DNA of 64,000 nucleotides from Fibrobacter sp. (GCA_024398815.1 JAKSIL010000007.1:42434-106433); one strand, 5' to 3'; positions 52,501 through 60,824 are shown, counted from the stretch's first letter. A program made the numbers and translations. Notes: a model not told the origin generated them from the letters alone.

Positions 52501-53162
52501 TCAAGGTCGACTCCGCTCGTTGGACAGATTACAATTATTTCTCCGCAGAACCCTATCTCGCCTCTAACTTCAATGAAAAGCTCTTCAAGCACACTTGGAA
52601 CGCCGGCGTAACGGTCAAAGCGTTCAACACCGTTTTCAAGGCCGACGGCCGCTGGACTTTGCGTACCGATGCATCTGAATTCGAAGAAGACGACATCGTT
52701 TACGAATGGGATTTGGCTGATACCACATGGGCAAAGCTCGGCTACTACTATGGAGGTTCCGACTACTTTGAACAATGCTACCCCCTGTCGGCGACAACCA
52801 CATACAAGACCATCCAGAACCGCATCGGAGTCACGCCCAGATTCAAGAGCTACAAGCGTGATGACATGATGGAATCCGAAATCACGGTCGAGGACGAATT
52901 GGAAGTTCCGCTGATGGGCCGTTTCTTGATACTTGGAATCAATGGCCAGCTTCGCTACATGACGACGGAATGGAACGAAGGCAGCGAAAAGTTCGACGAA
53001 TCCGAGACGGACATCATCGGAAACATGAACTTGCGCGTGAACCACACCAAGCACCTGTACAGCGACTGGGGTGTAGGAACAAACGTTTATCTGCGCCCGG
53101 ACGATCTTTCGAGTCAGTATGTCGACATCTATGGCGGCGTGAACGTCAACTACGTATTCTAA
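49587..53162 (+). CDS. Large outer-membrane protein: Ala/Pro repeats, beta-helix, C-terminal barrel
   Basis: The 1191-residue product has a signal peptide (to AFAQQ) and five identical 13-residue repeats AAPAPAPAAAPAK (residues 24-88). An Ala/Asp/Ser/Thr linker follows to about 160. Next is a right-handed beta-helix-like region (about 170-400), with ALFIQPGTTILFMPGTGLEV, DWKGITITGKDQVTLRNIIV and GLYVRNADVNVLDCEFTGNK. From about 460 on it shows long barrel strands and ends VDIYGGVNVNYVF, a terminal Phe like BAM clients. It resembles an autotransporter in layout but with an oversized barrel (about 700 residues). No named family is recognised. Confidence 0.8.
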   Translation: MKRSHSLLVSAILLTSSIAFAQQAAPAPAPAAAPAKAAPAPAPAAAPAKAAPAPAPAAAPAKAAPAPAPAAAPAKAAPAPAPAAAPAKADSTKAISAAAIDSAQAASDTTKAAVTDSVATDSTVAAADSAAVPDSAKVAAAPDTAAIKKDSVAPAEPQKVEVKMLTGTEIKGEIHGFLSAENSPYLATGNLVVLPNTALFIQPGTTILFMPGTGLEVNEGQFMAAGTSEAPITFRSAKEPATPGDWKGITITGKDQVTLRNIIVSDAVAGIAVENGSLNMQVSKITGTSSRGLYVRNADVNVLDCEFTGNKGAALHISNYAMANIERSTFTGNNIAMLNSELANTIVLNSKLENNDIAVIGKENNLFFFHATDVTKNKIGAAGADVLDETVIASIKGNENDFDKNSINALNALPPNPEIPGIEKRPWNKEDKIGVLAREAEEKKLADSTKKGWAIMGNVMLGGKYHYVATAKNDGEDKEVYGDTIRNGEKFENTFQVPGLSGEASAYIYMQSPDGKTIEFNTDLTADSWNHFSPNPVTLTYTDKFNTLVLGDEQKVGGDIYMAGLPLFGVDYTLALFKNNADQPLFELNGFFGEAQRSIVADERHPYIYKEYAEDGSAQAQRIAYGGSLKWAPVRRFDAKFGILVANDEIEDPILRKGSKNNNATSEPMIDAFTMFADGNWLFFPGDIELNGQIAVGRADTTDVIRQRAINQVFSDAGLSTGSFNEIRKLMQNTNRINYLKHNELVNIFGENTTLRDSEMRDSLRTLIRDAKEVQRNTEDDRDNDRVLGLNWGSQNFALGASLNWNIYKTHLSGHIKYVGEDFYSAGSADQLADTREFGGRVEQDITKFWILGFDYLLNVENAAKKGMTNLFGLGEGTRWGFFQEASDEWKEEHRDDNDRTKYIHTIGTDQRFNIGKNVVVTAGYTLQYQTQYRNFQLHGDYILEDNIYSDSWFNPRKKRPTADIIIDGDTVKVDSARWTDYNYFSAEPYLASNFNEKLFKHTWNAGVTVKAFNTVFKADGRWTLRTDASEFEEDDIVYEWDLADTTWAKLGYYYGGSDYFEQCYPLSATTTYKTIQNRIGVTPRFKSYKRDDMMESEITVEDELEVPLMGRFLILGINGQLRYMTTEWNEGSEKFDESETDIIGNMNLRVNHTKHLYSDWGVGTNVYLRPDDLSSQYVDIYGGVNVNYVF
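49656..49850 (+). repeat. Five in-frame 39-bp tandem repeats
   Basis: Five 39-bp units each encode AAPAPAPAAAPAK. Synonymous third positions differ between units, so selection at protein level is indicated. The array sits just after the signal peptide of the barrel protein. Confidence 0.92.
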
Positions 53163-53184
53163 CCGTAGACAAAAGCGATTTGGA

Positions 53185-53212
53185 AAGCCTCGGCAAGCGC
53201 CGGGGCTTTTTT
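53185..53212 (+). terminator. Intrinsic terminator of the FecR/beta-helix operon
   Basis: A 10-bp stem AAGCCTCGGC/GCCGGGGCTT with an AAGC loop is followed by T6. The last T is also the first base of the next gene's TATATTTG box. Confidence 0.88.
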
Positions 53213-53219
53213 ATATTTG
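53212..53219 (+). promoter_or_regulatory. -7 box of the FAD oxidoreductase gene
   Basis: TATATTTG directly continues the T-run of the preceding terminator and ends 6 nt before the ATG at 53226. Confidence 0.5.
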
Positions 53220-53225
53220 CGTAAG

Positions 53226-54815
53226 ATGTTCACCTACCGCTTTAGAGAACTTTCCGTAGCACTCGCCCGCAAGAGTCAGGTCCGCGAAGCCCTGGCCCGA
53301 GAATTGCATTTGCATCCGGAACAGATTTTCAACTTGGAGGTGGAGCGTTTTGCGCTTGACAGCCGTCGCAAGGGCGAGCCGCACTGGAGTTACAACGTCA
53401 TCTTCGAAACGGAGCGCCCGCTGAAAGTTTCCGGGAACAACGCACGAGGTCTTGTGGCGGCGACACGCGAGCGGGAATCCCTTGAAAGCGCTCCGTTTGC
53501 GCACAGCGTGCCCATGGCAAGCCACGTGAGCGTTGTAGGAGCAGGCCCCGCAGGCTTGTGGGCAAGCCTCCACCTGCTCCGTCGCGGTTTCAAGGTGGAT
53601 TTGTACGAACAAGGCAAACCTGTGGAGGAGCGCTTCCGCGACATCCGCAGGTTCTTCGCCGACAGAATTTTCAACGAACATTCCAACGTGCTGTTCGGCG
53701 AAGGCGGGGCCGGCGCATTCAGCGATGGAAAACTGAACACCCGCAGCCGCAATCTCTTTAGCGAAACAGTCCTCAAAGACATGGTGGAATTCGGCATCGA
53801 CGAAAGCGTCGTGACATTCGCCAAGCCCCACATCGGCACCGACAGGCTCGTTCTGATGCTCCGCAAAATCCGTGCCGAAATTGCGCGGCTTGGCGGCAAC
53901 ATCCATTTCTATTCCGCCCTCGAAGACATCGAAATAAAAGACGGTAAAGTCGCCGCCATCAAGATTCACAATGCAAGCGGAAGCAACTGGACGCCCTGCG
54001 AAGCCCTTGTGCTCGCCACCGGCCATTCCGCACGCAACATCTACGAACTCCTACAGGCCCGTGGCGTCAGCCTCGAAAGCAAGGCCTTCGCGATGGGCGT
54101 GCGCGTAGAACATCCGCAGTCGCTCATCAATTTACGTCAACTCGGCAAAGGCGTCGACACCCGCCTCACAGGCGCCGCAGAATACTTCCTCGCGACGCCC
54201 ACGCTGAACAAGACCAGCAGCGCCTACAGTTTTTGCATGTGCCCCGGCGGAGTCCTCGTGCCCTGCGCCTCGGAACCGGGGACACTCGCCACGAACGGCA
54301 TGAGTTACAGCCGCCGCAACGGCCAAACGGCAAACGGCGCCATCGTCGTGCCCGTCGAAGCCAGCCAAACGCTGTTCGGCGGCCTCGACTTCCAGCGTAA
54401 AATCGAAGCCGACGCCTTCAACGTGGGCGGCAAGAACTACGCGGCACCCGCACAGAGCATCAAGGCATTCCTCGCCCACCACGCCGAAAAAAAATTGCAA
54501 AAATCCACGTACCCCTGCGGACTCGTCCCTTGCAACATGTGGGACTGGCTAGACAAGAAAATCTGCCAGTCGCTCGCCGAAGGGTTCATGAACTTCGACC
54601 GAAAAATCCCGGGATTCGTAGAACAAGGCCTGATTGTAGCGCCCGAAACGCGCACCAGTTCGCCGCTCCGCATCACGCGCAACAACGAGACTCTGGAAAG
54701 CGTGAATACGCAAGGACTGTTCGTACTCGGCGAAGGAGCCGGCTATTCCGGTGGAATCGTCACGAGTGCCGCCGACGGTGTGCGCCTAGCCCTCTACGCA
54801 AAAATCAGCCGATAA
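53226..54815 (+). CDS. FAD-dependent oxidoreductase (COG2509-like)
   Basis: The 529-residue product has an N-terminal basic domain (about 1-90). The dinucleotide fold is VVGAGPAGLWASLHLLRRGF, with EQGKPVEERFRDIRRFF after it. FSDGKLNTRSRN is followed by AEIARLGGNIHFYSALEDIE, LVLATGHSARNIYELL, the central AMGVRVEHPQSLIN and the final LFVLGEGAGYSGGIVTSAAD. These segments match the large group of uncharacterised flavin dehydrogenases of COG2509. The physiological substrate is unknown. The ATG at 53226 is chosen over the in-frame TTG at 53217, which lies in the promoter box. Confidence 0.87.
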   Translation: MFTYRFRELSVALARKSQVREALARELHLHPEQIFNLEVERFALDSRRKGEPHWSYNVIFETERPLKVSGNNARGLVAATRERESLESAPFAHSVPMASHVSVVGAGPAGLWASLHLLRRGFKVDLYEQGKPVEERFRDIRRFFADRIFNEHSNVLFGEGGAGAFSDGKLNTRSRNLFSETVLKDMVEFGIDESVVTFAKPHIGTDRLVLMLRKIRAEIARLGGNIHFYSALEDIEIKDGKVAAIKIHNASGSNWTPCEALVLATGHSARNIYELLQARGVSLESKAFAMGVRVEHPQSLINLRQLGKGVDTRLTGAAEYFLATPTLNKTSSAYSFCMCPGGVLVPCASEPGTLATNGMSYSRRNGQTANGAIVVPVEASQTLFGGLDFQRKIEADAFNVGGKNYAAPAQSIKAFLAHHAEKKLQKSTYPCGLVPCNMWDWLDKKICQSLAEGFMNFDRKIPGFVEQGLIVAPETRTSSPLRITRNNETLESVNTQGLFVLGEGAGYSGGIVTSAADGVRLALYAKISR

Positions 54816-54846
54816 TCTTATCGCACATCACATTTCACACGGGCAT

Positions 54847-57099
54847 TCACTTTTTTTTGCGAGCAAAGAACGCAATGAAAGCGACATCCAAAGCAACAAA
54901 CAGGACAAGCCACAGCGCAGTCCCGCTCTGGAATCCGTAACTGTGGAGCCCAACGCCGAGCAAGTTTATCCCAAACCAGCAGAGGAACGTGACAATTACG
55001 TTAAAGCAGTTGAACAGAGCGAAGCCAAGTTCGCTTACCAAACGCCCCACCCGCAAATGGAGCGCGAGCATTCCCCAAAGGCAAACAAAAAGCGCACCAC
55101 ACTCCTTCGGGTCAAATCCCCAGAAACGGCCCCAGGCAAAATCTGCCCACACACCGCCAAGAAGCGTTCCGACAATGGAGAAAACCGTTCCAAAGACAAG
55201 CGTACCGTATAAAAGAGGTGCGAGGTTCGAGTTTCGAGGCGCGAGATCCGAGGAGCGGCTTCGCACAAGCGCCGCATGCGCAACAATTCCCGAAAGAATC
55301 ATGCCGGCAAAGCCTAGCGCAATCGTAAACACGTGAATCGTAAGGAACACCGACGAATCCAGAACCGCAGGAATCGGCTGAAAAAGATCTCCCGGTTCCA
55401 AGATGAACTTCGCAAAGAACAAAAGCACCGCTGCCATCATCGTCACGGGAATCATCAATGTAAACGTGCGCCGACGACAGAATAAAAACGCACCGAATTC
55501 AAAAAATTCCAAAAGTAGCGCCACCAAAAGCACAATTTCGTACAAACTAGAAAACGGAGGCCGTGCGGCAATATAAAAGCGAAGGACAAAAGCTGCCGTC
55601 AAGACAAGAGCGACGGCACCCGAAAACGAATTCGCCATCGCATCCAATTTCCGTGATTTGAAAATTGAATTCACGGCAGCAAGCAGACAACCCGCAAAAG
55701 CCAAGACAAACGCAAACAAGGCGAAGTTCACCTTGTTATAAAAAGTCTCCATTTTCAAACGACCGTAGTCAATCTGCAATTTTTTTGACTTCGCAAAACT
55801 TTCGGCGGCAGCCTTATACTCGCTTTGCATTTTTCCGGTTTCTGCCAGTTGTTCTTCCAAGCGTTTCACCCGAGGGATTTCGCCAGCGACCACAGCTTCG
55901 TACAGCTGAACATTTTTCAGCAAGCGTTTCATTTCGAGAGTTGCCGGATGGTCATCGTTGCGACTTGCATAAACTTCAAGTTTCCCTCTAGAACGTTGCA
56001 AGTCTTCGTAGCTCACATAGCGTTCATCCGTCGGCAAGTCCAGAACCGTTGCGACATCACTGCGAAGAACCTTGAACAGGGCGAACTTGCTTGCACGCTC
56101 GGGCATTTGATAGACTTCCTCAATGACATCGGCTGCAGATATTTTTCCATCGGCATGATCCGCTTCGCGGTACTTGTACGTCACTCGGCCGCTAAAATCA
56201 TCCAGTACCCCGCGAGCGAAGGAATCGAACGGACGGATAGTTTCGCCCACCAGAACAGGATCTTCCGGACGCGTACCGAGCCAGAAAATCGCATTTCCGG
56301 GCACTTCGGATGCATTAGCAGGCATCGCACCCATCAATCCGCAACACAGGAGTAGCGCCATCAACGAAGTGCCCGCACGGCATTCTTGACTCCGTTTTTC
56401 TTGATTAGACTCTAGATTGCGATTGCAGCGACCACCACGCACCTTCACCGCATAATGGAACACGGCGCTCAACAGAAACAGCAACATGAACGCATACGGA
56501 ACAAATTTAAACGGGTCGTAAACGGCGCGGAACAACGCGACATTCTTGCCGGGGGCCATTTCCACATAACCCTTGTAATGCACGGAATACGGGTAAGCGT
56601 TCTCAATTTTCAAAGGGTTTGTTCCGAGGCTATCGTCCAAAGCAAAGAACTTGAGGTCGCGCGAGGATTCAATACCCGACGCAGTTTCAATACCCGACGC
56701 GGTCTTTTCCACCCCATCTTTAACAGTCACGACACCAAAGCCATTGAACTCCCGCTTTATGCTGCTCCCTACAACGCCACCCGCGAGCAGCACAAGAAGA
56801 GCCACATGCATTCCATAGAGTCCCAGATTTTTCCATCCGCGCGGCATGCGGTACACCATGCACAACACCAAGTGCAAAGAAGCGAACAGCGCCAAAGTCT
56901 TGAACGCAGGAATGGGAACCACGCCAAGCGCCATCACGAAAAAGCTGTTAAAAAACCGGTCCGCGGCAATCTCCGCCGAAGCACCCAAGGATTCAGCATT
57001 CGCCTGCGCCATCACGCCCCAGAACGTCAAAAGCAGAAACGCCACCAACAGGAACACGCTCACCTTCAGCGAAGCCAATTTTTTAAAAAAAGACACCAT
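54847..57099 (-). CDS. Cytochrome c biogenesis protein, ResB-like and CcsA fused
   Basis: The 750-residue product joins two parts of the System II cytochrome c synthase. The N-terminal half (to about 480) is a ResB-like membrane protein: VSVFLLVAFLLLTFWGVMAQ, a diverged periplasmic part, further helices around residue 200. The C-terminal half (about 480-740) is CcsA-like, with FLTIHVFTIALGFAGMILSG, the tryptophan-rich loop AWGRFWGFDPKECGALFV, MLALHLRVGRLVSE and GVGLHSYGFQ; the conserved histidines are present. A short repeat-like segment (SRSSDLAPRNSNLAPLLYG) lies near residue 620. The start at ATG 57099 is preferred over an in-frame TTG at 57129. Confidence 0.88.
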   Translation of the reverse strand: MVSFFKKLASLKVSVFLLVAFLLLTFWGVMAQANAESLGASAEIAADRFFNSFFVMALGVVPIPAFKTLALFASLHLVLCMVYRMPRGWKNLGLYGMHVALLVLLAGGVVGSSIKREFNGFGVVTVKDGVEKTASGIETASGIESSRDLKFFALDDSLGTNPLKIENAYPYSVHYKGYVEMAPGKNVALFRAVYDPFKFVPYAFMLLFLLSAVFHYAVKVRGGRCNRNLESNQEKRSQECRAGTSLMALLLCCGLMGAMPANASEVPGNAIFWLGTRPEDPVLVGETIRPFDSFARGVLDDFSGRVTYKYREADHADGKISAADVIEEVYQMPERASKFALFKVLRSDVATVLDLPTDERYVSYEDLQRSRGKLEVYASRNDDHPATLEMKRLLKNVQLYEAVVAGEIPRVKRLEEQLAETGKMQSEYKAAAESFAKSKKLQIDYGRLKMETFYNKVNFALFAFVLAFAGCLLAAVNSIFKSRKLDAMANSFSGAVALVLTAAFVLRFYIAARPPFSSLYEIVLLVALLLEFFEFGAFLFCRRRTFTLMIPVTMMAAVLLFFAKFILEPGDLFQPIPAVLDSSVFLTIHVFTIALGFAGMILSGIVAHAALVRSRSSDLAPRNSNLAPLLYGTLVFGTVFSIVGTLLGGVWADFAWGRFWGFDPKECGALFVCLWGMLALHLRVGRLVSELGFALFNCFNVIVTFLCWFGINLLGVGLHSYGFQSGTALWLVLFVALDVAFIAFFARKKK
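55209..55262. repeat. Dispersed GGTGCGAGG-type element inside the CcsA coding region
   Basis: The sequence GGTGCGAGGTTC (55217-55228), continuing GAGTTTCGAGGCGCGAGATC, is the same type as intergenic elements at 6533-6552 and 44751-44765. It is read in frame in the gene as a hydrophilic loop. Confidence 0.55.
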
Positions 57100-57184
57100 T
57101 TTAAACTTTATACCGCAACACTTCTTCAAGCATAATAAAATAAACGACTCATGTCATTTCATGTAAATCTTTACGTTCCTTTCC

Positions 57185-57225
57185 GTGTCATTCCGAGCGA
57201 AGCGTAGCGTAGTCGAGGAATCTAT
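57185..57225. repeat. Left inverted repeat beside the GIY-YIG gene
   Basis: TGTCATTCCGAGCGAAGCGT at 57185 and the following GTAGTCGAGGAATCTA are an imperfect reverse complement of 57519-57563. Confidence 0.7.
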
Positions 57226-57509
57226 ATTTCACCCAGCATCAAGTCATTCCACAAAGGATTTTGGCCATTAACCAATACATTCTTCTTCGCCCTACTCCAC
57301 CCTTTTATTTGCTTTTCACGAGCAATAGCATCATTTACTTCTGCAAAACATTCTAAATAAACCAATTTGTGAATTTTATATTTCTGTGTAAATCCAGGAA
57401 TCAATCCAGAAGCATGTTCTACATAACGACGTTTAATATCGTTCGTCATTCCGACATACAAAGCATTATTATTTGAACTCGCCATCATGTACACATAGTA
57501 ATCATTCAT
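57222..57509 (-). CDS. Small GIY-YIG nuclease-domain protein
   Basis: The 95-residue product is a stand-alone GIY-YIG domain of the UPF0213/YhbQ type: YYVYMMASSNNNALYVGMTN, then RRYVEHASGLIPGFTQKYKI, with the catalytic Arg in KRRYVEH and Glu in LVYLECF. The second motif reads YVG, as in the family. AGGAAATGGAAA precedes the start. Such proteins are widespread and their role (DNA repair or recombination) is poorly known. The gene is enclosed by inverted repeats. Confidence 0.9.
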   Translation of the reverse strand: MNDYYVYMMASSNNNALYVGMTNDIKRRYVEHASGLIPGFTQKYKIHKLVYLECFAEVNDAIAREKQIKGWSRAKKNVLVNGQNPLWNDLMLGEI

Positions 57510-57518
57510 TTTCCATTT

Positions 57519-57563
57519 CCTAGATCCTTCGACTTCGAGCCTTCGGCTCTCCGCTCAGGATGA
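57519..57563. repeat. Right inverted repeat beside the GIY-YIG gene
   Basis: CTAGATCCTTCGACTTCGAG, then CCTTCGGCTCTCCGCTCAGG and ATGACA, mirrors 57185-57225. It also contains an internal hairpin GAGCC/GGCTC. Confidence 0.7.
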
Positions 57564-57626
57564 CACTTTATTTTCATCATCTAATTTAATTTATCCCAAT
57601 TTTTTAGGGGTTCAGACGGCAAGTCA

Positions 57627-58622
57627 TCATACCGTCCCGGCGTCGACCCATACGAACTTGCTTGCGTCAAGCACCTGTTCGCCATCGAAGCGGTATGCCA
57701 CCAGGCGACCATCGCCGCGGTAACCCGCTACACTGTAATCGAGGCAGCACACGTTCGCGCGAATCAGTTCCGGAAGCCCCGTCAGCCAATAATGACCGAA
57801 GAAAACTGGGCGTTCGTCTTCGCCATAGAAACCATTGTTGCAAATTTCCGGAGCCACTTCGCAAGCAGGCATTTTCACTCCAGGCTGGAAACATATTTCC
57901 TGGAACGTAGCGTTCTTCGGATCTTGCCACCAACGAAGACGCGCACGTTTGCGAAGCACGCCTTCCCCATCGCGGAAGGTAACGCCCTCCGGCAACTTGA
58001 CTTCGGGCCCTTTCAAAAAGATGTCTATCGGATGAAATAGAGAATCCTCGTACTCGCTGAACTGATCGTTCGCGCGGGCGATGAGTTCATCGAAGTTTCC
58101 GTCGGCAAAGGAGCTTATTCCAGCCGCCTTCAACTCTTCGACGCAATTTTTGTCGAAACAGGCATGCTGTGCGCGGAACGTTTCCGTCTCCACATAGAAC
58201 GGGAGCGTCTTCAAAAAATCGAGCATCTCCGCAAATTCCGCCTGCCGGCCCTTGTACGACTCCACCGTCTTTGCGTGTATCGCGACCTTGTTGAACGAAT
58301 GTTCGCGCAAATAGCCACCGCGAATGGATTTTATAAAACGTCCGCCTAAGCCGTTCAACTGCCAAAAGCTGAGTGCATTGAATTCGTGGTTTCCCATCAG
58401 CGCCACGGCCGAGCCCGCATCACGCATGGCCCGCACCAGGTTCACGGCCTCACGCACCTCGTTTCCACGATCGATGTAATCGCCTAGAAAAACCACGGTA
58501 CGTTCGCCACCCGGAAAACGGAACGTCCCCGCCGACTCGACGTAGCCAAGCTTTTTCAAGAGAGCGCGCAGTTCACTGGCGTGGCCATGAATGTCACCAA
58601 TAAAATCGATGGAGGATTTCAT
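57627..58622 (-). CDS. Calcineurin-like metallophosphoesterase
   Basis: From the ATG at 58622 the product is 331 residues. The metal-site motifs of PPP-type phosphoesterases are present: FIGDIHGHASELRALL, FLGDYIDRGNEVREAV, MGNHEF, and later FFGHYW. It may be a Ser/Thr-type protein phosphatase or act on nucleotides such as bis(5'-nucleosyl) tetraphosphates; the sequence does not decide. The longer frame from 58721 runs through the MATE terminator and is rejected. Confidence 0.87.
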   Translation of the reverse strand: MKSSIDFIGDIHGHASELRALLKKLGYVESAGTFRFPGGERTVVFLGDYIDRGNEVREAVNLVRAMRDAGSAVALMGNHEFNALSFWQLNGLGGRFIKSIRGGYLREHSFNKVAIHAKTVESYKGRQAEFAEMLDFLKTLPFYVETETFRAQHACFDKNCVEELKAAGISSFADGNFDELIARANDQFSEYEDSLFHPIDIFLKGPEVKLPEGVTFRDGEGVLRKRARLRWWQDPKNATFQEICFQPGVKMPACEVAPEICNNGFYGEDERPVFFGHYWLTGLPELIRANVCCLDYSVAGYRGDGRLVAYRFDGEQVLDASKFVWVDAGTV

Positions 58623-58660
58623 ATTTGATATATATAAAATTTTTCCCTGCTGAAACGCAC

Positions 58661-58698
58661 AAAAACACCCCCTAAACACAAAAAGTTGTTTTAGGGGG
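58661..58698 (-). terminator. Intrinsic terminator of the MATE gene
   Basis: On the minus strand CCCCCTAAA pairs with TTTAGGGGG and is followed by TGTTTTTG. Confidence 0.8.
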
Positions 58699-58734
58699 CA
58701 AAAAAAAAGGTTATCGACCATTTTCAGGCACTAC

Positions 58735-60141
58735 TCAAGTTTTTTCAAGAACATGACGGCGCCATTTTCCGCTTCGCCACCGCCACCAGAAGAACAAAGG
58801 CGCCGTTCCATACAAGGCGACCACGGCAATCCAAGCGTGATGAGCAGGAGCGTCGAAAACGTAAGCCGCCAAGAAAAGCGCCCCCGTCACAGTCCAGTTC
58901 ATGATGGCGCTTGCAAACATGACCCATACCGTATCGCCAGCACCGCGAAGCGCCCCTGCATAAATCACCAGGAGCACTTCCACGAATATGTAAATGATGG
59001 CGATTCGGAGCATGAAAATGCTCATGGGGCGCGCTGCCTCGAACATGGCGATGGATTCCGCCGTCGCAGTCGCTACATCGGGCTTAAAGATATCCGTCAA
59101 AACGCCCGGCATAAAGATGAACAAAATTCCAATGATAAGCGAATAGCCCCAGCCAAGTTTAAGTCCCGAGAACGTCGAACGCTTCGCGGCGGCGCCCTGC
59201 TTTGCGCCCACGTAACGCCCGACAAGACTCGTCGAGGCAATTTCAAGGCCCATCAACGGCACATACGCCACCATGTCCCAGTTGAACATCACAGACGCCG
59301 CCGTAGCGCTCACTGCGCCAAGGCCATGGAACAGGAACAACAGACTCTGGAATGCGAACATGTTCAAGAAAAATTCAATACCGCACGGAATGCCGCGCTT
59401 CAAAAGTTCCTTCATGATTTCAAAATGGAATCGGAAATCGCTGGCCGTGCCGAACCGTTCGCGGTTGCGTCTAGAAAAATAGACGACAAACAGCATGACA
59501 ACGCTCACAAAAGTCCCGATAAGCGTTCCGTAGGCAGCACCCGCCACTCCAAGCGCAGGGAACGGTCCCTTTCCGAAAATCAAGAAGTAATTCGCGACAA
59601 TGTTCACCACCATCGCAACGAAAGCCGCCTTCATCACGATTTTCGCTTCGCCGATTCCCGAGAAGAAATTCGCAAGCACATTGCGCACAAGCATAAGTCC
59701 GCTTCCAAGAATCAAGATCCTGAAATAAAGTTTTTGCGGTTCCATCTGTTCGGGAATCAAGTCCTGCATTTCAAACAGGAAATAACCGAAGGGAATGGTC
59801 GCAATCACAAGCGGAATGCAGAACAGGCTAAGATACAGCGACTGCACGCAAACCCTGGAGCAGTCCTTCTCCTTTTTAGCGCCAAGACGCTGCGCCGTAA
59901 GGGCCGTCGCATAGCTCAACACGCCCACAAAAAGGTTCATCATCACAATCTGCGTGCCGCCGCCACCAAGGGCCGCGTTCATCTCGCAAGGGCCGAGCTT
60001 CGAAAGGAAAAGTCTGTCGATGAACGTCATGAACGTGTCGAAACTCATCGAAAGGAGCATCGGAAGCGCTACGGCAAGCACATCCTTCACATCTCCATTC
60101 TTCTTGAATTTCGGCTGTTGCAAAAAACTATTTAAAATCAT
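58735..60141 (-). CDS. MATE-family efflux transporter
   Basis: From the ATG at 60141 the product is 468 residues with twelve hydrophobic segments, the MATE architecture. Typical pieces are LAVALPMLLSMSFDTFMTFI, AKIVMKAAFVAMVVNIVANY and LFKRGIP-like LLKRGIPCGIEFFLNMF. The second half has GLEIASTSLVGRYVGAKQGA. MATE proteins export cationic drugs or metabolites by Na+ or H+ antiport; the substrate is unknown. A minus-strand TATATTTT box lies 14 nt before the start. Confidence 0.9.
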   Translation of the reverse strand: MILNSFLQQPKFKKNGDVKDVLAVALPMLLSMSFDTFMTFIDRLFLSKLGPCEMNAALGGGGTQIVMMNLFVGVLSYATALTAQRLGAKKEKDCSRVCVQSLYLSLFCIPLVIATIPFGYFLFEMQDLIPEQMEPQKLYFRILILGSGLMLVRNVLANFFSGIGEAKIVMKAAFVAMVVNIVANYFLIFGKGPFPALGVAGAAYGTLIGTFVSVVMLFVVYFSRRNRERFGTASDFRFHFEIMKELLKRGIPCGIEFFLNMFAFQSLLFLFHGLGAVSATAASVMFNWDMVAYVPLMGLEIASTSLVGRYVGAKQGAAAKRSTFSGLKLGWGYSLIIGILFIFMPGVLTDIFKPDVATATAESIAMFEAARPMSIFMLRIAIIYIFVEVLLVIYAGALRGAGDTVWVMFASAIMNWTVTGALFLAAYVFDAPAHHAWIAVVALYGTAPLFFWWRWRSGKWRRHVLEKT

Positions 60142-60214
60142 GACTTTCTGACGGGAAAATATAACAGGCACCAAAAATAAAAAATTTCAGTGTTAAAAAA
60201 CAAGGTTTAGAGCT

Positions 60215-60222
60215 TATATTTA
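60215..60222 (+). promoter_or_regulatory. -7 box of the lipoprotein gene at 60246
   Basis: TATATTTA, 23 nt before the ATG, followed by the strong ribosome binding site AAGGAGG. Confidence 0.5.
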
Positions 60223-60245
60223 TTACTATCGAACAAGGAGGCAAC

Positions 60246-60824
60246 ATGAAGCATTTCCATTTTTGCAAAAGCAGTCTCGCCTTTTCAACGGCTCTTATCA
60301 TGTTTGCCGCCTGCTCACAAACCGTTGAAGCGCCTGATCAAGACGACGAATCGCAGGAATTGTCCGAAGACAATTCCGACGTTTTAAAGAACTACAACAA
60401 CAGCGGAAATTCGACGAAATCTTCGGGGAATACGACTTCTCTCGAAGACCTGTTCAACAGCGATAATATTGAAGTGACCGGCTCATCGACTTTAAGTTTT
60501 ACCGGCGAAAAAGTCGAATGCGATTTCGATGTCGACGACAAGGAGTGGACCATCGAAGTCGAAGAAGATAACGGAATCGGAAAATCAATCGTCACCTTCG
60601 ACGACAAATCAATGAAAATCAAAGTCTATGGTTCAGAAGAAGACACATCCGCCACCAGCTGCGAAGCAAGCCTCGCCGTCGCTCAATTGGTCCTGGAGTT
60701 TTCCGGCATGCAAGACCTCGATATGAGCTGCGACGGAAAAACAATGAACTTTTCAGGCACAATCATCGACTCAACGCGTTCTGCAGCAGACAAAAAAGAT
60801 GTCTACAACGAAATATGCCTATAG
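60246..60824 (+). CDS. Hypothetical lipoprotein
   Basis: The 192-residue product has a lipobox (LIMFAAC). An acidic Asn/Ser-rich linker (about 25-70) leads to a beta-rich domain (TGSSTLSFTGEKVECDFDVD, IVTFDDKSMKIKVYGSE) with four Cys in the mature part outside the lipobox. AAGGAGG stands 6 nt before the ATG. The family is unrecognised. It is convergent with the FISUMP lipoprotein, whose stop lies 7 bp away. Confidence 0.7.
   Translation: MKHFHFCKSSLAFSTALIMFAACSQTVEAPDQDDESQELSEDNSDVLKNYNNSGNSTKSSGNTTSLEDLFNSDNIEVTGSSTLSFTGEKVECDFDVDDKEWTIEVEEDNGIGKSIVTFDDKSMKIKVYGSEEDTSATSCEASLAVAQLVLEFSGMQDLDMSCDGKTMNFSGTIIDSTRSAADKKDVYNEICL

Noticed and set aside
58753..60135. A 460-codon plus-strand frame opposite the MATE gene
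   Set aside because: The MATE protein on the minus strand has clear membrane helices and family motifs; the plus frame is Arg/His-rich noise.
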